A DNA stretch of 64,000 nt from Rossellomorea marisflavi (GCA_003667865.1 CP033051.1:4471001-4535000), one strand, 5' to 3'. Shown: positions 17,736-28,597, counted from the first letter of the stretch. Notes: generated by a model not told the origin, from the sequence alone. A program made the numbers and translations.

Positions 17736-18989
17736 TTAGTTACTAAAAAGTGGTACATCATTCGGGATATATAATACTTGACCCTCATACACATCCTGAT
17801 TGGCTTCAAGCTTATTTACTCGTAATAGCTGAGCAATTTGAACCTCGTATTTTTCTGCAATATATTCAAGACTCTCGCCTTCTTGAACAATGCAGACCTT
17901 CATTTTTGCTGGTTGCTCTTCTTCTTTACGAGCAAAGAAATCGGTTAAGGAAATACTCTCGTATTTACCTTTTTTAATTTTAGGCTTCTTTTCCACTTCA
18001 ACCTCGACATCTACATCAACATCGACATCAACGTTAAGTAAAGCATCGTCTGAGGATGATGATTCTTCTTCCTCAAACTCTACCTCTGCAATCTCAGGCT
18101 TGTTTTCTTCAACAGCTTCTTGTACATCTGCTGATTCACTTAGCTCTGGTTCAGGCATTTCATACACATTTTCTTTTCTTTCAGACTGTTCTTTATCGTT
18201 TTGAGCACCATAATTAATGAGTACAGGCACTTCATTTTCTTCTTCCTCGATCTCTTCAACTTCTTCTTGATTGTCAACATACAGATCCGCTTCTTCTACT
18301 TCTTCATCCACAGATTTTCTTGCTTCAAATGCAAACGGTTCAAACTCACCTTCGTTTGATTGCTGTACCGCTTCATAGCTTGTATATCCATAATCTTCGT
18401 TTTGATTTTCTGAATTCGTAGACTCTTGAACTTGCTCATTTTCTACGACAATCTCTTCTTCTACTTCTTCATCAAAGGTTGCTTCACGATGAATCGGTTC
18501 AATGACTTGCTCTTCTGCAAGTTCCATAGGTGTAACCGTTTGTTGTTCACCGTAAATTCCTGAAATCGTTAAGTCAGCTGTTAGCTTTAAGCAAGCATTT
18601 TCAGGTACGACATAATCAAATGATTCTACAAATACATCAATCTCACCTAAATTAGCTATGCGATTTTTAGGAATGGTAACATCTACAGGAAAGCGATGTA
18701 CAAACTCACATTCACCTTTATCGCGAGCATTTACTTGTTGGACAAATTTTCCTGCTTGTTGCAGCTGGTCCCAGTTTACTTCCTCTTCATCTAGCTCCTG
18801 TACGGTTGAAGGTAAGTATTCACCAGTTAGATCCAGGCTACCTCGAATCAGAATGTATTGCTCTTGTTCTTGGATCGTTATATGTGGATCTAAGGAGATA
18901 GATAATAGTTCTTCAAGTTCCTGTCCTTTTTTAAACCAAATCGATTCTTCCAATGAAAATCGTAAGCACGATTGTTGTTCTTGTGACAA
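17736..18989 (-). CDS. spoVID: stage VI sporulation protein D (coat assembly)
   Basis: 417 residues. SpoVID encases the forespore by linking the morphogenetic coat proteins to the surface. The N-terminal domain (about 1-150, SCLRFSLEESIWFKKGQELEEL) is the conserved SpoVID region. The middle (about 170-340) is acidic and disordered, ending in a Val-Asp/Val-Glu dipeptide run (VDVDVDVDVEVEVE, about 333-346). The C-terminus is a LysM domain (about 365-412, VQEGESLEYIAEKYEVQIAQ) as in B. subtilis. Start is TTG with AGGAGG 8 nt upstream. It is separated from hemL by 756 nt of repeats. Confidence 0.93.
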   Translation of the reverse strand: MSQEQQSCLRFSLEESIWFKKGQELEELLSISLDPHITIQEQEQYILIRGSLDLTGEYLPSTVQELDEEEVNWDQLQQAGKFVQQVNARDKGECEFVHRFPVDVTIPKNRIANLGEIDVFVESFDYVVPENACLKLTADLTISGIYGEQQTVTPMELAEEQVIEPIHREATFDEEVEEEIVVENEQVQESTNSENQNEDYGYTSYEAVQQSNEGEFEPFAFEARKSVDEEVEEADLYVDNQEEVEEIEEEENEVPVLINYGAQNDKEQSERKENVYEMPEPELSESADVQEAVEENKPEIAEVEFEEEESSSSDDALLNVDVDVDVDVEVEVEKKPKIKKGKYESISLTDFFARKEEEQPAKMKVCIVQEGESLEYIAEKYEVQIAQLLRVNKLEANQDVYEGQVLYIPNDVPLFSN

Positions 18990-19127
18990 AGAGAGCTCCT
19001 CCTTTCAAGTTCCCGTTTACGAGTGTATGACAATGTCATTAACAATTTATGAGAGGAAGAGCTTGAATATGTCTAAAAATTTGTGAACGAGTGGAGTTAT
19101 TGGTTCGTTATTCGTTTCTTTTTTAAG

Positions 19128-19275
19128 GGCCGCTTTGTTCCACTACAGTCTGTTAGCTTTCCGCTAGGCAGGTCTAGTGTGCCTCCTATGAAGGTTCTCC
19201 GTTCCATTACAGTGAAAAACTTTGCTCTCACCTATATGCTAATCCCACAGGAGTCATGCCCTTCCACTTCAAACA
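19128..19275. repeat. family A palindromic repeat, degenerate copy 1
   Basis: A diverged copy of the element seen better at 34.7 and 46.9 kb. The left end reads gccgctttgttccactac..gctttccgc and the right end tcccacaggagtcatgccc..ttcaaacaac. It lies 3' of the hem operon. The short frame open across it is not coding. Confidence 0.7.
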
Positions 19276-19379
19276 ACTTATTCTTGTTAGGAATAGCGGA
19301 CAAACTAATAACGAATTTCGGTGATACTTTATCTCTATGTAACCTTTTGATGATTACATTTTTTAAAAAATTTTTATAA

Positions 19380-19423
19380 AAAAAGTCTTACGAACAGAAT
19401 GGTTCCTGTTCATAAGACTTTTT
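19380..19423. terminator. strong bidirectional terminator
   Basis: A 17-bp stem (AAAGTCTTAcGAACAG / CTGTTCaTAAGACTTT, one mismatch) with A/T runs on both sides. It is a likely end point for the hemL transcript after the family B element. Confidence 0.8.
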
Positions 19424-19473
19424 GATTCATACATTAAATTGTGGCAGTTAGCTTAAAAGAGGGTAGATGGTAT

Positions 19474-19665
19474 TTTGTAACGGACATATGATACCATATT
19501 TGTTTAATAATACGGATTTCAAGTTACCTAACGGACATTTAAGCCCTTATTTACTGAAATACAGAGTATTACGCTGCATTTTTTGCTAAATAGAGGAACA
19601 TATGTCCGTTTGGCCTACCAAAAGCGCTTTTTTTGACTAAACAGCGCTTTATATGTCCGTTAGCT
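19474..19665. repeat. family B repeat (GGACAT four-arm element), locus 1
   Basis: Two direct motifs (taacggacatatg about 19477, taacggacattta about 19527) are followed by two inverted ones (catatgtccgttt about 19598, tatatgtccgtta about 19650). Neighbours are about 50-70 nt apart. The same layout occurs at 40.5 kb. It lies in the 3' region of hemL and no gene is seen. Confidence 0.7.
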
Positions 19666-19745
19666 CTCCGAGAATTGAATGACACTCACAAACGTAATCA
19701 CACCACTCTATACCAAAAGCCATACAGTGTAACCACAATACTTAA

Positions 19746-21035
19746 TCACCCACGAATCTTAGCAAAAGCTTTTTCAGCAGCTGCGATCGTACGCTCAATA
19801 TCTTCATCAGAGTGAACGGTTGATAAGAACATTCCCTCGAATTGTGATGGTGGTAGGAATATGCCTTCGTTTGCCATTTCCTGATAATAGGTTGCAAACA
19901 TGTCTAGATCAGAGCTTTTTGCATCTTCATAGTTGAGTACCTTTTTGTCTGTTAGGAAGAAGCCAACCATTGATCCGACACGATTAAAGGAATGTGGAAT
20001 CTCATATTTTTCAGCAGCTGCACGGATACCATTTTCTAGCATTTCTGCTTTACGATCAAATTCCTTATAAGACTCTGGTGTTAATTGGCTTAGTGTTTCG
20101 TATCCAGCTGTCATTGCTAATGGATTACCGGAAAGTGTACCCGCTTGATAAATCGGTCCACTAGGAGCGATTTGCTTCATAATTTCAGCCTTACCGCCGT
20201 AAGCACCTACAGGAAGTCCGCCACCGATTACTTTTCCTAAGCATGTTAAGTCAGGTGTTACACCAAAATGGCCCTGTGCACACTCATAGCCTACACGGAA
20301 ACCTGTCATGACTTCATCAAAAATGAGCAATGCACCGAACTCATGTGTAAGGTCTCTAACACCTTCAAGGAATCCTTCTTGCGGAAGAACTACACCCATG
20401 TTCCCAGCAACCGGCTCAATGATAACTCCGGCAATATCATCTCCATATTGCTCAAAAGCATAACGAAGACTCTTTAGGTCATTGTATGGAACTGTAATGG
20501 TATTCTTAGCAATCCCTTCAGGAACACCTGGGCTATCAGGTAAACCAAGTGTGGCAACACCTGAACCTGCTTTAATTAAAAGAGAATCGCCGTGGCCGTG
20601 GTAACAGCCTTCAAATTTCACAATTTTATTGCGTCCAGTATAACCACGCGCTAGTCGAAGCGCACTCATTGTAGCTTCTGTTCCAGATGAAACCATACGA
20701 ACAATTTCCATTGATGGAACACGATCGATTACAAGCTTTGCAAGCTTATTTTCTACTTCTGTTGGCGCACCAAAGCTCGTACCCAATTCAGCGACTTTTT
20801 TAATTCCTTCTACAACTCGATCATTTGTATGTCCTAGAATTAATGGTCCCCAGGAAAGAACATAATCAATATATTCATTTCCATCGATGTCATAGATTTT
20901 TGAACCTTTTCCTCGTTCCATGAAAATCGGATCCATTTTTACCGATTTAAATGCACGTACAGGGCTATTTACACCACCAGGCATTAAAGAAAGAGCTTCT
21001 TTAAACGCTTGCTGTGATTTTTCATAAGATCTCAT
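19746..21035 (-). CDS. hemL: glutamate-1-semialdehyde 2,1-aminomutase
   Basis: 429 residues, normal length. A PLP enzyme that moves the amino group of glutamate-1-semialdehyde to give 5-aminolevulinate. The PLP lysine is in [17 protein letters not shown] (about 265-270). [29 protein letters not shown] and [10 protein letters not shown] are family landmarks. It is the last gene of the hemAXCDBL cluster, separated from hemB by 289 nt containing a family A repeat. AGGAGG is 8 nt before ATG. Confidence 0.98.
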   Translation of the reverse strand: MRSYEKSQQAFKEALSLMPGGVNSPVRAFKSVKMDPIFMERGKGSKIYDIDGNEYIDYVLSWGPLILGHTNDRVVEGIKKVAELGTSFGAPTEVENKLAKLVIDRVPSMEIVRMVSSGTEATMSALRLARGYTGRNKIVKFEGCYHGHGDSLLIKAGSGVATLGLPDSPGVPEGIAKNTITVPYNDLKSLRYAFEQYGDDIAGVIIEPVAGNMGVVLPQEGFLEGVRDLTHEFGALLIFDEVMTGFRVGYECAQGHFGVTPDLTCLGKVIGGGLPVGAYGGKAEIMKQIAPSGPIYQAGTLSGNPLAMTAGYETLSQLTPESYKEFDRKAEMLENGIRAAAEKYEIPHSFNRVGSMVGFFLTDKKVLNYEDAKSSDLDMFATYYQEMANEGIFLPPSQFEGMFLSTVHSDEDIERTIAAAEKAFAKIRG

Positions 21036-21123
21036 ACTATGTACCTCCTTCTTAACGTATAAACAATAGACTCTTACATGAATCTACTCTAGTATTTTTA
21101 TTTGATTCTACTTTTAACATGTT

Positions 21124-21270
21124 CGTTACAGTGCGCTCCAGACACTTGCTTTCCACGGGGAGGAAGTCGAGCCTCCAGGGTGGACGGTTCCGTTTCAGTA
21201 GGTACGGAACCCGGGTCTCGACCTTTCCTCTATTCCCGTAGGAGTCATGTGTCTTCCGCTCCATTTCACT
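21124..21270. repeat. family A palindromic repeat, copy 2 (inside the hem operon)
   Basis: Left arm ccagacacttgctttccacg, right arm cccgtaggagtcatgtgtct. The inner arms include an additional inverted pair (ggacggttccgt..tacggaaccc). It sits between hemB and hemL, so it should be transcribed as a structured intercistronic spacer. Confidence 0.8.
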
Positions 21271-21324
21271 ATGAGATTTATTATGATATTCATATTCAAC
21301 AATCTTTACGGAAACAGTCTTCTA

Positions 21325-22299
21325 TTATGATAACCAGTTTGCTACATCCTTTGCAAAGTATGTGATGATAAGATCAGCACCGGCACGCTTCATACTTGTT
21401 AGCTTTTCCATTACGATTGATTGTTCGTCAATCCAGCCATTTTGTGCAGCTGCTTTAATCATTGAATACTCACCACTTACGTTATAAGCAACAACAGGTG
21501 CATCAAAGCCATCTTTTACTTCGCGAATAATATCTAGATAAGAAAGAGCTGGCTTTACAATTAAGAAATCAGCACCCTCTTCAATATCTGATTGCGCTTC
21601 ACGCATTGCTTCTCTTCTGTTTGCTGGATCCATTTGGTACGTTTTTCTGTCGCCAAATTGTGGTGTACTATGGGCAGCATCACGGAAAGGACCGTAAAAA
21701 CTTGAAGAATATTTTACTGCATACGACATGATTGGAATATCTGTATAGCCTGCATCATCAAGTCCTTTGCGAATTGCTGCTACAAATCCATCCATCATAT
21801 TAGAAGGAGCAATAATATCAGCACCCGCTTCAGCTTGACTAACAGCTGTTTTTGCTAAAAGGTCTAGTGTAGGGTCATTTTGTATTTGTCCATTTTCGAC
21901 AATACCGCAATGTCCGTGGCTTGTGTATTGGCATAAACATGTGTCAGCAACGACAACCAATTCAGGAAATAATTCTTTTGCCAATCTGGTAGCCTTCTGA
22001 ACAATACCATTTGCATTGTAGGCCTCTGTTCCAAGCTCATTTTTCTCTGCAGGAACCCCAAATAAAATAATTGATTTAATTCCCAGTCCTACTACTTCAG
22101 TGAGTTCTTCTTTAAGAAGGTCTAGTGAGATATGGTAAACTCCTGGCATAGAAGCTACTGGATTTTTAATATTTTCACCTTCTACAATAAATAGAGGATA
22201 GATTAAGTCTTCTTTTCGTAAAAACGTTTCTCTCACCATAGAACGTAGATTTTCAGATCGACGTAAACGACGGTGACGTGCAAATTGTAGGTTTTCCAT
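21325..22299 (-). CDS. hemB: delta-aminolevulinic acid dehydratase (porphobilinogen synthase)
   Basis: 324 residues. It condenses two 5-aminolevulinates to porphobilinogen. The zinc-site cysteines are present in [14 protein letters not shown] (about 120-133), marking a Zn-dependent type. Active-site lysines lie in [15 protein letters not shown] (about 195) and [12 protein letters not shown] (about 250). It starts 2 nt after hemD ends, with its GGAGGG site inside the hemD end, so translation is coupled. Confidence 0.98.
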   Translation of the reverse strand: MENLQFARHRRLRRSENLRSMVRETFLRKEDLIYPLFIVEGENIKNPVASMPGVYHISLDLLKEELTEVVGLGIKSIILFGVPAEKNELGTEAYNANGIVQKATRLAKELFPELVVVADTCLCQYTSHGHCGIVENGQIQNDPTLDLLAKTAVSQAEAGADIIAPSNMMDGFVAAIRKGLDDAGYTDIPIMSYAVKYSSSFYGPFRDAAHSTPQFGDRKTYQMDPANRREAMREAQSDIEEGADFLIVKPALSYLDIIREVKDGFDAPVVAYNVSGEYSMIKAAAQNGWIDEQSIVMEKLTSMKRAGADLIITYFAKDVANWLS

Positions 22300-22301
22300 A
22301 G

Positions 22302-23099
22302 TTATTTTCCCTCCACTGAATGTTCGTTATAGTATTGGATTATTTCATGGATCATATCATGAACAGTATATACTTTTGGACAAATATTTACATGTAAGTT
22401 GTATTCTTCAGCTGTCCTTTTTGCGATAGGACCGATACAAGCAACAACTTTATTCATGAGTCGATCTTCTAATTGGTAGTCATGAACGACTTTCATAAAG
22501 TGATGAATGGTAGAGGAACTAGTAAACGTGTACACGTCAATAGAATCATTTTTTATGATTTTAGCAAGCTCAACTTTACTTTGTTCCGGTAAAAATGTCT
22601 CATAGATAATCCATTCGTCACATATAAAGCCCTTTTGCTCAAGCGATGTTGCGATGACATCACGAGCAAGGTTTCCTTTTGGAATCAGTATTTTGGCAGG
22701 TGTGATGTTTCGCTGCAAAAATGCCTCCACGACTCCCTCTGCCGAAAAGTCATTTGGAAAGAATGAAACCGAGATATGATGTTTCTCCACATATTCCTTT
22801 GTTTTCTTACCAACAACAACAACTTTTGCTGTTACATCTTCTAGTTGAAAGTTGTTATTTTTCAGTATTTCAACAAAAAAAGAGACAGCATTTTTACTTG
22901 TGAAGATAATCCACTCATAGCTGTTTAGTTCATTTATGTATGTATGTTCCCGTTTGTCTTGATGATAGCGAAAAGAGAGAAGAGGGACATGATGCACAGT
23001 CCCTCCGTATGTCTTAATATCCTCTGCCATTCGCTTACCTTCATGTAAACCTCTTGTAACCAAAATATCTTTACCTAAAAGCGGCAAAGCATTTTTCAT
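22302..23099 (-). CDS. hemD: uroporphyrinogen-III synthase
   Basis: 265 residues. It closes and isomerises hydroxymethylbilane to uroporphyrinogen III. The two-lobe HemD fold is suggested by [21 protein letters not shown] at the start and [15 protein letters not shown] and [19 protein letters not shown] in the second lobe. Sequence conservation in this family is low, so operon position between hemC and hemB carries much of the weight. Its ATG overlaps the hemC stop by one base (TAATG). Confidence 0.95.
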   Translation of the reverse strand: MKNALPLLGKDILVTRGLHEGKRMAEDIKTYGGTVHHVPLLSFRYHQDKREHTYINELNSYEWIIFTSKNAVSFFVEILKNNNFQLEDVTAKVVVVGKKTKEYVEKHHISVSFFPNDFSAEGVVEAFLQRNITPAKILIPKGNLARDVIATSLEQKGFICDEWIIYETFLPEQSKVELAKIIKNDSIDVYTFTSSSTIHHFMKVVHDYQLEDRLMNKVVACIGPIAKRTAEEYNLHVNICPKVYTVHDMIHEIIQYYNEHSVEGK

Positions 23100-24031
23100 T
23101 ATTGATCAAGCTCCTCTTTCACTTGGTCAATTAAAGCCTTTGCTCCTCTGTCACTTAAGATTGCAGCAGCTTCTACTCCAACATTTATCGGATCTTTTCC
23201 TACAACCGTTTCTTTATAGATTGTTTTTCCATCTGGAGAAGCAACTAAAACAGTAAGAGATACATCCTTTTGATCTGTCATTGTCGCAAACCCTGCGATT
23301 GGAACCTGACAGCCACCCTCCATTTTATGAAGAAAGGCACGTTCTGCTTTTACTGTCGTCGTTGTATACTCATCTGCAAACTTATTTAAAAGCTCTAACA
23401 GTTCATGATCGTCCTCACGACATTCAATTGAGAGTGCTCCTTGTCCTACAGCAGGTAGACACACTTCTGGCTCTAGATACTCGGTAATGACCTCCGAGCT
23501 CCAGCCCATACGAGACAAGCCTGCAGCTGCTAGGATAATGGCATCATACTCCTCATGCTTCAGTTTATCTAATCGTGTATCAATATTTCCACGAATCCAT
23601 TTGATTTCTAAGTCCGGACGTTCTGCTAAAAGCTGTGCTGATCGACGTAGACTACTCGTTCCAACAATAGATCCCTTTGGTAAGTCTTGAAGCTTCGTAT
23701 GATCTTTCGAAATAAAAGCATCACGATGATCTTCACGAACTGGAATACATCCAATCGTTAAGCCTTCTGGAAGAACGGCAGGCATATCTTTCATACTATG
23801 AACAGCCATATCAATTTCTTTATCAAGCATAGCCTGTTCGATTTCTTTTACAAAAAGGCCTTTTCCACCAACTTTTGAAAGCGTAACATCAAGAATGCGG
23901 TCACCTTTTGTGACAATTTCCTTCACTTCAAAATCAAATGAGGGATGTAACGCCTTAAGTTGTGAGATGACCCAATTCGTTTGGGTTAATGCTAATTTAC
24001 TTCGACGAGATCCTACTACAATTTTCCGCAT
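23099..24031 (-). CDS. hemC: porphobilinogen deaminase (hydroxymethylbilane synthase)
   Basis: 310 residues. It polymerises four porphobilinogens on a covalently bound dipyrromethane cofactor. The cofactor cysteine is in [14 protein letters not shown] (about 241). [33 protein letters not shown] and [11 protein letters not shown] are family signatures. It lies 14 nt from hemX and overlaps hemD by one base. Confidence 0.98.
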   Translation of the reverse strand: MRKIVVGSRRSKLALTQTNWVISQLKALHPSFDFEVKEIVTKGDRILDVTLSKVGGKGLFVKEIEQAMLDKEIDMAVHSMKDMPAVLPEGLTIGCIPVREDHRDAFISKDHTKLQDLPKGSIVGTSSLRRSAQLLAERPDLEIKWIRGNIDTRLDKLKHEEYDAIILAAAGLSRMGWSSEVITEYLEPEVCLPAVGQGALSIECREDDHELLELLNKFADEYTTTTVKAERAFLHKMEGGCQVPIAGFATMTDQKDVSLTVLVASPDGKTIYKETVVGKDPINVGVEAAAILSDRGAKALIDQVKEELDQ

Positions 24032-24045
24032 AATATCCTCCTAGT

Positions 24046-24879
24046 CTATGAGTACCAAAAATGGAATGATGAAAGTCTACTTACAAGTAAAAAGTTAATT
24101 AGAATTATTAAAAAGGATGCAATATTTAAATACGCAAGATTCTTACCATAGAGATTTCTACGAACCCGTAAATAAAGGTAGACACTATAAAAGATTAATA
24201 CTATAAAGGAACCAATTATTTTCGGATCATACCAAATAAATGTCGGTAGTTTAATAAATGCCCATTGTAACCCTAAGATAAGGCTTAATAACAGCATTGC
24301 CACTCCTACTGAATTTAATATATAGGATACCCTCTCTAATTTCGAAAGATCACTAATTCTCCACAGTCGTTGTCCCCATTTTTTCTCCTTTAATAGCTTA
24401 TGCTGAAACAAATAGAGGGAAGAAAAAACAAAGGATAATGAAAAGGCACCATAGGATAAAATGGCCATTGTAATGTGTATAAATAGAAGCTCTGACACGA
24501 GCTGCTCTGCCATTGCCTTTGATTCAATTTGAACGGGGGCAAAGGTATGAATGGCCATGATGATAAAGCCTAATATATTTGTGAAAAATACAGTAAAATC
24601 AACACGAAGTACTCGATTTATTGTAAGTGATAATGTTACCAATACCCATGCATAAAAATAGAGCCCTTCAAAAATCGTTAATACTGGAAAACGACCTGTA
24701 CGAATCATGTACATAATTAAAAAAATTGTTTGAAGAACCCAAACAATTGCAAGTAACCAGAAGGCATACTGATTCGCCTTCCGGTTTTTGTTCAAGAAAT
24801 CTATAAAATAAAGCAATATGCTAAGTGCATACAGAACAATCATTAGTTCATGCAGCCTGGTCATCGCAGTTTCATACAT
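24046..24879 (-). CDS. hemX: HemX-type membrane protein (CcsA family)
   Basis: 277 residues with about eight hydrophobic helices. It is related to the cytochrome-c assembly CcsA family and occurs after hemA in Bacillus. In B. subtilis HemX keeps HemA levels low. Landmarks: FPVLTIFEGLYFYAWVL and FIHITMAILSYGAFSLSF (a histidine in a TM helix). It is 15 nt downstream of hemA. Confidence 0.93.
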   Translation of the reverse strand: MYETAMTRLHELMIVLYALSILLYFIDFLNKNRKANQYAFWLLAIVWVLQTIFLIMYMIRTGRFPVLTIFEGLYFYAWVLVTLSLTINRVLRVDFTVFFTNILGFIIMAIHTFAPVQIESKAMAEQLVSELLFIHITMAILSYGAFSLSFVFSSLYLFQHKLLKEKKWGQRLWRISDLSKLERVSYILNSVGVAMLLLSLILGLQWAFIKLPTFIWYDPKIIGSFIVLIFYSVYLYLRVRRNLYGKNLAYLNIASFLIILINFLLVSRLSSFHFWYS

Positions 24880-24894
24880 TCAACAAAACCTCGC

Positions 24895-26244
24895 TTACGA
24901 TTGAAAAGAAGGCTGTAATTCTACTCGGTGGTTCTCTTTCTTTTCGTGGGCTGCTTTTACTTCCGTTTGTTCTAGAACCTGATTTTCAATATCGAATATC
25001 TGAATAAATAAATCTAATTTCTCTTGTGCATTGGGTGATCCTGCAAATTCTTTTACTTGTAAAATAGGATCCTTTAATAGCTGATTAATAATACTCTTCG
25101 TGTGTTTATTTAACACTTTACGTTCACGATCTGTAAGGTTAGGCATTTTGCGTTCAATGCTTTCCATCGTCTCAGCTTGAATGGATAGTGCTTTCTGACG
25201 TAAAGCTGAAATTACTGGTACAACACCAAGCATGCTTAACCATTCTTTAAATGCTACGATTTCTGCTTCAATCATAATCTCAATTTTCTCAGCAGACTTT
25301 TGACGCTCCGCAAGGTTTGCTTCTACAATGCCTTCAAGATCATCAATATCGTATAAGAACACGCTGTCTAGATCAGAAATAGCAGGATCCAAATCACGTG
25401 GAACAGCAATGTCGACCATGAATAATGGACGCCCTTTTCTCATACGCTCAACAAGCGCCATCATTTCTTTTGTTACAACATAGTCTTTTGCACCTGTTGA
25501 ACTAATAAGAATGTCTGCTTCAACAAGAGCACATTGTAGCTCTTGTAGCGTCTTTGCTTGACCCTCAAAACGCTCAGCAAGCGTTTGTGCTTTTTCAAAC
25601 GTTCTATTAATAACCGTAACCTTTGTTGCTCCGCTGCCATGAAGGTTTTGGATTGCTAGTTCGCCCATTTTACCAGCACCAAGAACTAACACATGCTTTT
25701 TGTTTAACGAACCAAATACCTTTTTAGCAAGCTCAACAGCTGCATAACTAACAGAAACAGCATTTGAACCAATCTCTGTTTCTGAGTGTGCTTTTTTCGC
25801 TAATGTAATGGCTTGCTTAAATAATTGATTAAATACTGTACCTGTAGAATCCGACTCTTGAGCTGTTAAAAAGCTACTACGAATTTGACCTAATATTTGT
25901 GTTTCACCTAACACCATAGAGTTTAGCCCGCAAGTTACTTTCAGCAAATGCTCAACAGCACCATCTTGTTCGTAAATGAACAAATATGGAGAGAATTCAT
26001 CTTTATCTATATTAAACCATTGCGATAAAAATTCTTTAATATAATAACGTCCTGTATGAAGCTGATCCACTACTGCATAAACTTCCGTTCTATTACAAGT
26101 CGAAACAATTACATTTTCTAAAATACTCTTTTTATCCTTAAGAGCCTTCATTGCCTCTGGAAGAGCCGCTTCATTAAAAGATAATCGTTCTCGAATCTCT
26201 ACAGGGGCCGTCTTGTAGTTTAAGCCGACGACTATAATATGCAT
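24895..26244 (-). CDS. hemA: glutamyl-tRNA reductase
   Basis: 449 residues. It reduces glutamyl-tRNA to glutamate-1-semialdehyde with NADPH, the first committed step of heme synthesis. The catalytic cysteine is in [12 protein letters not shown] (about 50). The NADPH domain has [13 protein letters not shown] (about 190), and a C-terminal dimerisation helix follows. ATG 26244 was chosen because GGGGGTGAG is 7 nt upstream; the open frame extends six codons further. It is the first gene of the hem operon. Confidence 0.97.
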   Translation of the reverse strand: MHIIVVGLNYKTAPVEIRERLSFNEAALPEAMKALKDKKSILENVIVSTCNRTEVYAVVDQLHTGRYYIKEFLSQWFNIDKDEFSPYLFIYEQDGAVEHLLKVTCGLNSMVLGETQILGQIRSSFLTAQESDSTGTVFNQLFKQAITLAKKAHSETEIGSNAVSVSYAAVELAKKVFGSLNKKHVLVLGAGKMGELAIQNLHGSGATKVTVINRTFEKAQTLAERFEGQAKTLQELQCALVEADILISSTGAKDYVVTKEMMALVERMRKGRPLFMVDIAVPRDLDPAISDLDSVFLYDIDDLEGIVEANLAERQKSAEKIEIMIEAEIVAFKEWLSMLGVVPVISALRQKALSIQAETMESIERKMPNLTDRERKVLNKHTKSIINQLLKDPILQVKEFAGSPNAQEKLDLFIQIFDIENQVLEQTEVKAAHEKKENHRVELQPSFQS

Positions 26245-26280
26245 AAAATAACTCACCCCCATGAAAAAATCATTAGCTCA

Positions 26281-26289
26281 ATTATAACA
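26281..26289 (-). promoter_or_regulatory. extended -10 promoter element upstream of hemA
   Basis: TGTTATAAT on the minus strand is a TGn-extended -10. No good -35 lies 16-18 bp upstream. It is 37 nt from the hemA ATG, so the leader is short. Confidence 0.5.
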
Positions 26290-26478
26290 TGTCCTATACA
26301 ATTCAGTATGTGAATTTGTGAACAGAAAATGAAACATATGTTAAGATGAAAATGTACGAGCTTTATTTGTATGCATGATTAAAATAAATATGAATGCTTT
26401 TTTTCGACATATTCCTTACTCTAGTAGGTTAACAAATTCATCGAAAACATTCAAGTGAAGTAGACTATGGAGGAGAAA

Positions 26479-26964
26479 ATGAAACAGCAAAAAATATTTC
26501 CAGGTGTGATTCTAATTGGATTTGGTCTTTATTTCTATTTACATCAATCAAATATCCTCATTTTTCGAGAATTTTTCACATGGCCAACCCTGCTTATTAT
26601 TGTAGGAGTAGCCTTTCTAATCCAAGGCTATGCTGGAAAAGACTACGAGGCGATTTTACCTGGAACCATCTTGGTTGGCTTTGGAATTCACTTTCATGTG
26701 GTCAACAAACTTACGATTTGGCCAGATCATATCGGTACTTTTATATTAGTCATTGCTTTAGGATTTTTACTTCGTTACCAAAAAACAGGTGCTGGCTTTT
26801 ATCAGGGTGTCCTTTTTATGACATTATCTATTTTATTATTATTTTATGACAAGCTAGGCAACTGGCTCGGTTTTGTTGAAGGAACAGTAAGTGTAGCATG
26901 GAAATTCTGGCCGTTTTTATTGGTTATATGTGGATTATTCATTATTTTCTTTAAGAAAAAATAA
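26479..26964 (+). CDS. multi-pass membrane protein, LiaF/DUF5668-like
   Basis: 161 residues with about six hydrophobic segments arranged as a repeat: FPGVILIGFGLYFYL, WPTLLIIVGVAFLIQG, LPGTILVGFGIHFH, GTFILVIALGFLL, GVLFMTLSILLLFY and WPFLLVICGLFIIFF. The recurring G-hIGhGhhhh pattern resembles the TM module of LiaI/LiaF-like proteins. ATG 26479 has GGAGG 5 nt upstream; ATG 26467 overlaps that site. It is divergent from hemA, in roughly the position B. subtilis uses for ysxD, but I do not assign that name. Confidence 0.75.
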   Translation: MKQQKIFPGVILIGFGLYFYLHQSNILIFREFFTWPTLLIIVGVAFLIQGYAGKDYEAILPGTILVGFGIHFHVVNKLTIWPDHIGTFILVIALGFLLRYQKTGAGFYQGVLFMTLSILLLFYDKLGNWLGFVEGTVSVAWKFWPFLLVICGLFIIFFKKK

Positions 26965-26977
26965 AATGCACATTAAA

Positions 26978-27006
26978 AAGGTAGTGAGTATGTATCTCAC
27001 TACCTT
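26978..27006. terminator. bidirectional terminator
   Basis: Perfect 11-bp stem AAGGTAGTGAG / CTCACTACCTT, 7-nt loop, with T5 on the minus side. It ends the ABC transporter operon and faces the convergent membrane-protein gene. Confidence 0.85.
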
Positions 27007-27065
27007 ATCAGTATATTCATGTTTCTGGGTGTAGTATAGGCTTTTGTCCTAATGTACTACAACCA

Positions 27066-27800
27066 TTAAAGAATCGAATCTAAAAATGCTTTTGTTCTTT
27101 CTTCCTTTGGTTCATTAAAAATGTTTTCAGGATGACCAACTTCAACGATTTTTCCATCATGCATGTACACAACCCAATCTGCCACCTCACGAGCAAAGCT
27201 CATTTCATGAGTAACAACAACCATCGTCATGCCCTCTTCTGCTAGCTCCTTCATTGTTGCTAACACTTCACCAACTAACTCTGGGTCTAAAGCTGATGTT
27301 GGCTCATCAAACAGCATAATATCAGGCTTCATGGCTAGTGCACGAGCTATCGCTACACGCTGTTTTTGACCTCCGGATAACTTTGATGGATAGACATCTG
27401 CTTTGTCTAGAAGACCTACCTTTTCTAACAGCTGCATTGCTTCTTCTTTTGCGTTAGATTTGGCTAACTTTTTCACTTGTGTAGGAGCTTCCATAACATT
27501 TTCTAAGACGGTTTTATGCGGAAATAGGTGAAAGTGCTGAAACACCATTCCTACCTTTTCCCGAACCTTGTTCAAATCATGAGAGTCCTTATTAATGTCT
27601 TCTCCTTCAATGACAATGGTTCCATTATCTTTAATCTCTAGAAAGTTTAAGCAACGTAGTAGTGTGCTTTTTCCGGAACCACTGGCTCCAATCAAGCATA
27701 CAACATCACTTTCCTTTACACTCATATCAATATCTTTTAAAACGTGAAGATCACCAAAAGATTTATTCAGCTTTTCAACACGTATCATTTCTTGACTCAA
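27066..27800 (-). CDS. polar amino-acid ABC transporter, ATP-binding protein
   Basis: 244 residues, the usual length for GlnQ/HisP/TcyN-type ATPases. Walker [10 protein letters not shown] (about 37-45), Q-loop FQHFHLFPH, signature LSGGQKQR (about 140), Walker [12 protein letters not shown] and H-loop THEM are all intact. It powers uptake of a polar amino acid together with the two upstream genes. It has a TTG start with GGAGGG 6 nt upstream. The substrate cannot be told from the ATPase. Confidence 0.95.
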   Translation of the reverse strand: MSQEMIRVEKLNKSFGDLHVLKDIDMSVKESDVVCLIGASGSGKSTLLRCLNFLEIKDNGTIVIEGEDINKDSHDLNKVREKVGMVFQHFHLFPHKTVLENVMEAPTQVKKLAKSNAKEEAMQLLEKVGLLDKADVYPSKLSGGQKQRVAIARALAMKPDIMLFDEPTSALDPELVGEVLATMKELAEEGMTMVVVTHEMSFAREVADWVVYMHDGKIVEVGHPENIFNEPKEERTKAFLDSIL

Positions 27801-27820
27801 ATGAATCCCTCCGATGTATT

Positions 27821-28468
27821 TTAGTCACTAATGGACATACGCTTTTCTACATAGTTAACAAGGATTGAGAAGAACAATACTAGAACTAAGTAATACACTG
27901 CAACAATTAACAGATAGGTCATATAGTCAAAGTTATTTGAACCTAAAGTCGTTGCTACACTGAATAATTCGTACATTCCAATGAATGAGGCAAGGGATGA
28001 ATCCTTTAAAGCAATAATAAATTGATTCCCTAATGGAGGGAGTGCTCGCCTAAATGCCTGTGGTAGAATAATCCTTCTCATTGACAATCCAGCTGTCATA
28101 CCTAGTGAACGACCGGCTTCCATTTGCCCCTTATCAATCGACTGAATGGTTCCACGAAAGATTTCGGCGATATAGGCTCCATTATGAAAGGCAAGTCCGA
28201 GGACAACAGACCAGAAGTCTGAAATTTGAAGAGACGTTAGTCCAAAGTAGAATATGAAGATTTGAACAATGAGCGGGGTCCCACGAACAACAAATATATA
28301 TACATCAGCAATCCATTCAAGGATCTTTACTTTAGATATTTTTAAAAAGGCAAAAAATAATCCAATTACAATTGCAATAAGAACGGCAACAAAGGTTAAT
28401 TGAAAGGTTAGTAACATACCTTTCAGGAAGATATCGTATGTGTCTAGAAAGGTTTGAAATAGATCCAA
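27821..28468 (-). CDS. polar amino-acid ABC transporter, permease
   Basis: 215 residues, HisM/GlnP family, with about five TM helices. The cytoplasmic EAA loop reads [33 protein letters not shown] (quoted in parts: [20 protein letters not shown]) and contacts the ATPase. There is a single permease gene, so it should act as a homodimer. TTG start, GGAGGG upstream. It is separated from the binding-protein gene by a terminator and from the ATPase gene by 20 nt. Confidence 0.95.
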   Translation of the reverse strand: MDLFQTFLDTYDIFLKGMLLTFQLTFVAVLIAIVIGLFFAFLKISKVKILEWIADVYIFVVRGTPLIVQIFIFYFGLTSLQISDFWSVVLGLAFHNGAYIAEIFRGTIQSIDKGQMEAGRSLGMTAGLSMRRIILPQAFRRALPPLGNQFIIALKDSSLASFIGMYELFSVATTLGSNNFDYMTYLLIVAVYYLVLVLFFSILVNYVEKRMSISD

Positions 28469-28503
28469 GTTTTTCCCTCCTAAGTTGTCTAATTTTAGAA
28501 GAT

Positions 28504-28577
28504 AAAAAAACTGTCCCAGCTAATATTCGAGCACGAGCTTACTATTTTCAATATGTGCTCGAATACAAAAGGACAGT
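28504..28577 (-). terminator. nested intra-operon terminator/attenuator
   Basis: Outer ACTGTCC / GGACAGT and inner perfect TATTCGAGCAC / GTGCTCGAATA stems, followed by T7 on the minus strand. It lies directly after the binding-protein gene and before the permease gene, so it should leave more binding-protein mRNA than transporter mRNA. Confidence 0.85.
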
Positions 28578-28597
28578 CATCTTATTTTCTGTACCTT

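Noticed and set aside
19083-19379. 98-residue plus-strand frame
   Set aside because: It runs across a degenerate family A repeat and has no ribosome site.
21102-21365. 87-residue plus-strand frame (and minus-strand counterpart)
   Set aside because: It lies over a family A repeat; the frame comes from its GC-rich arms.
26270-26290. PerR-type box near the hemA promoter
   Set aside because: Only a TTATAAT half-site is present; the other half does not match.
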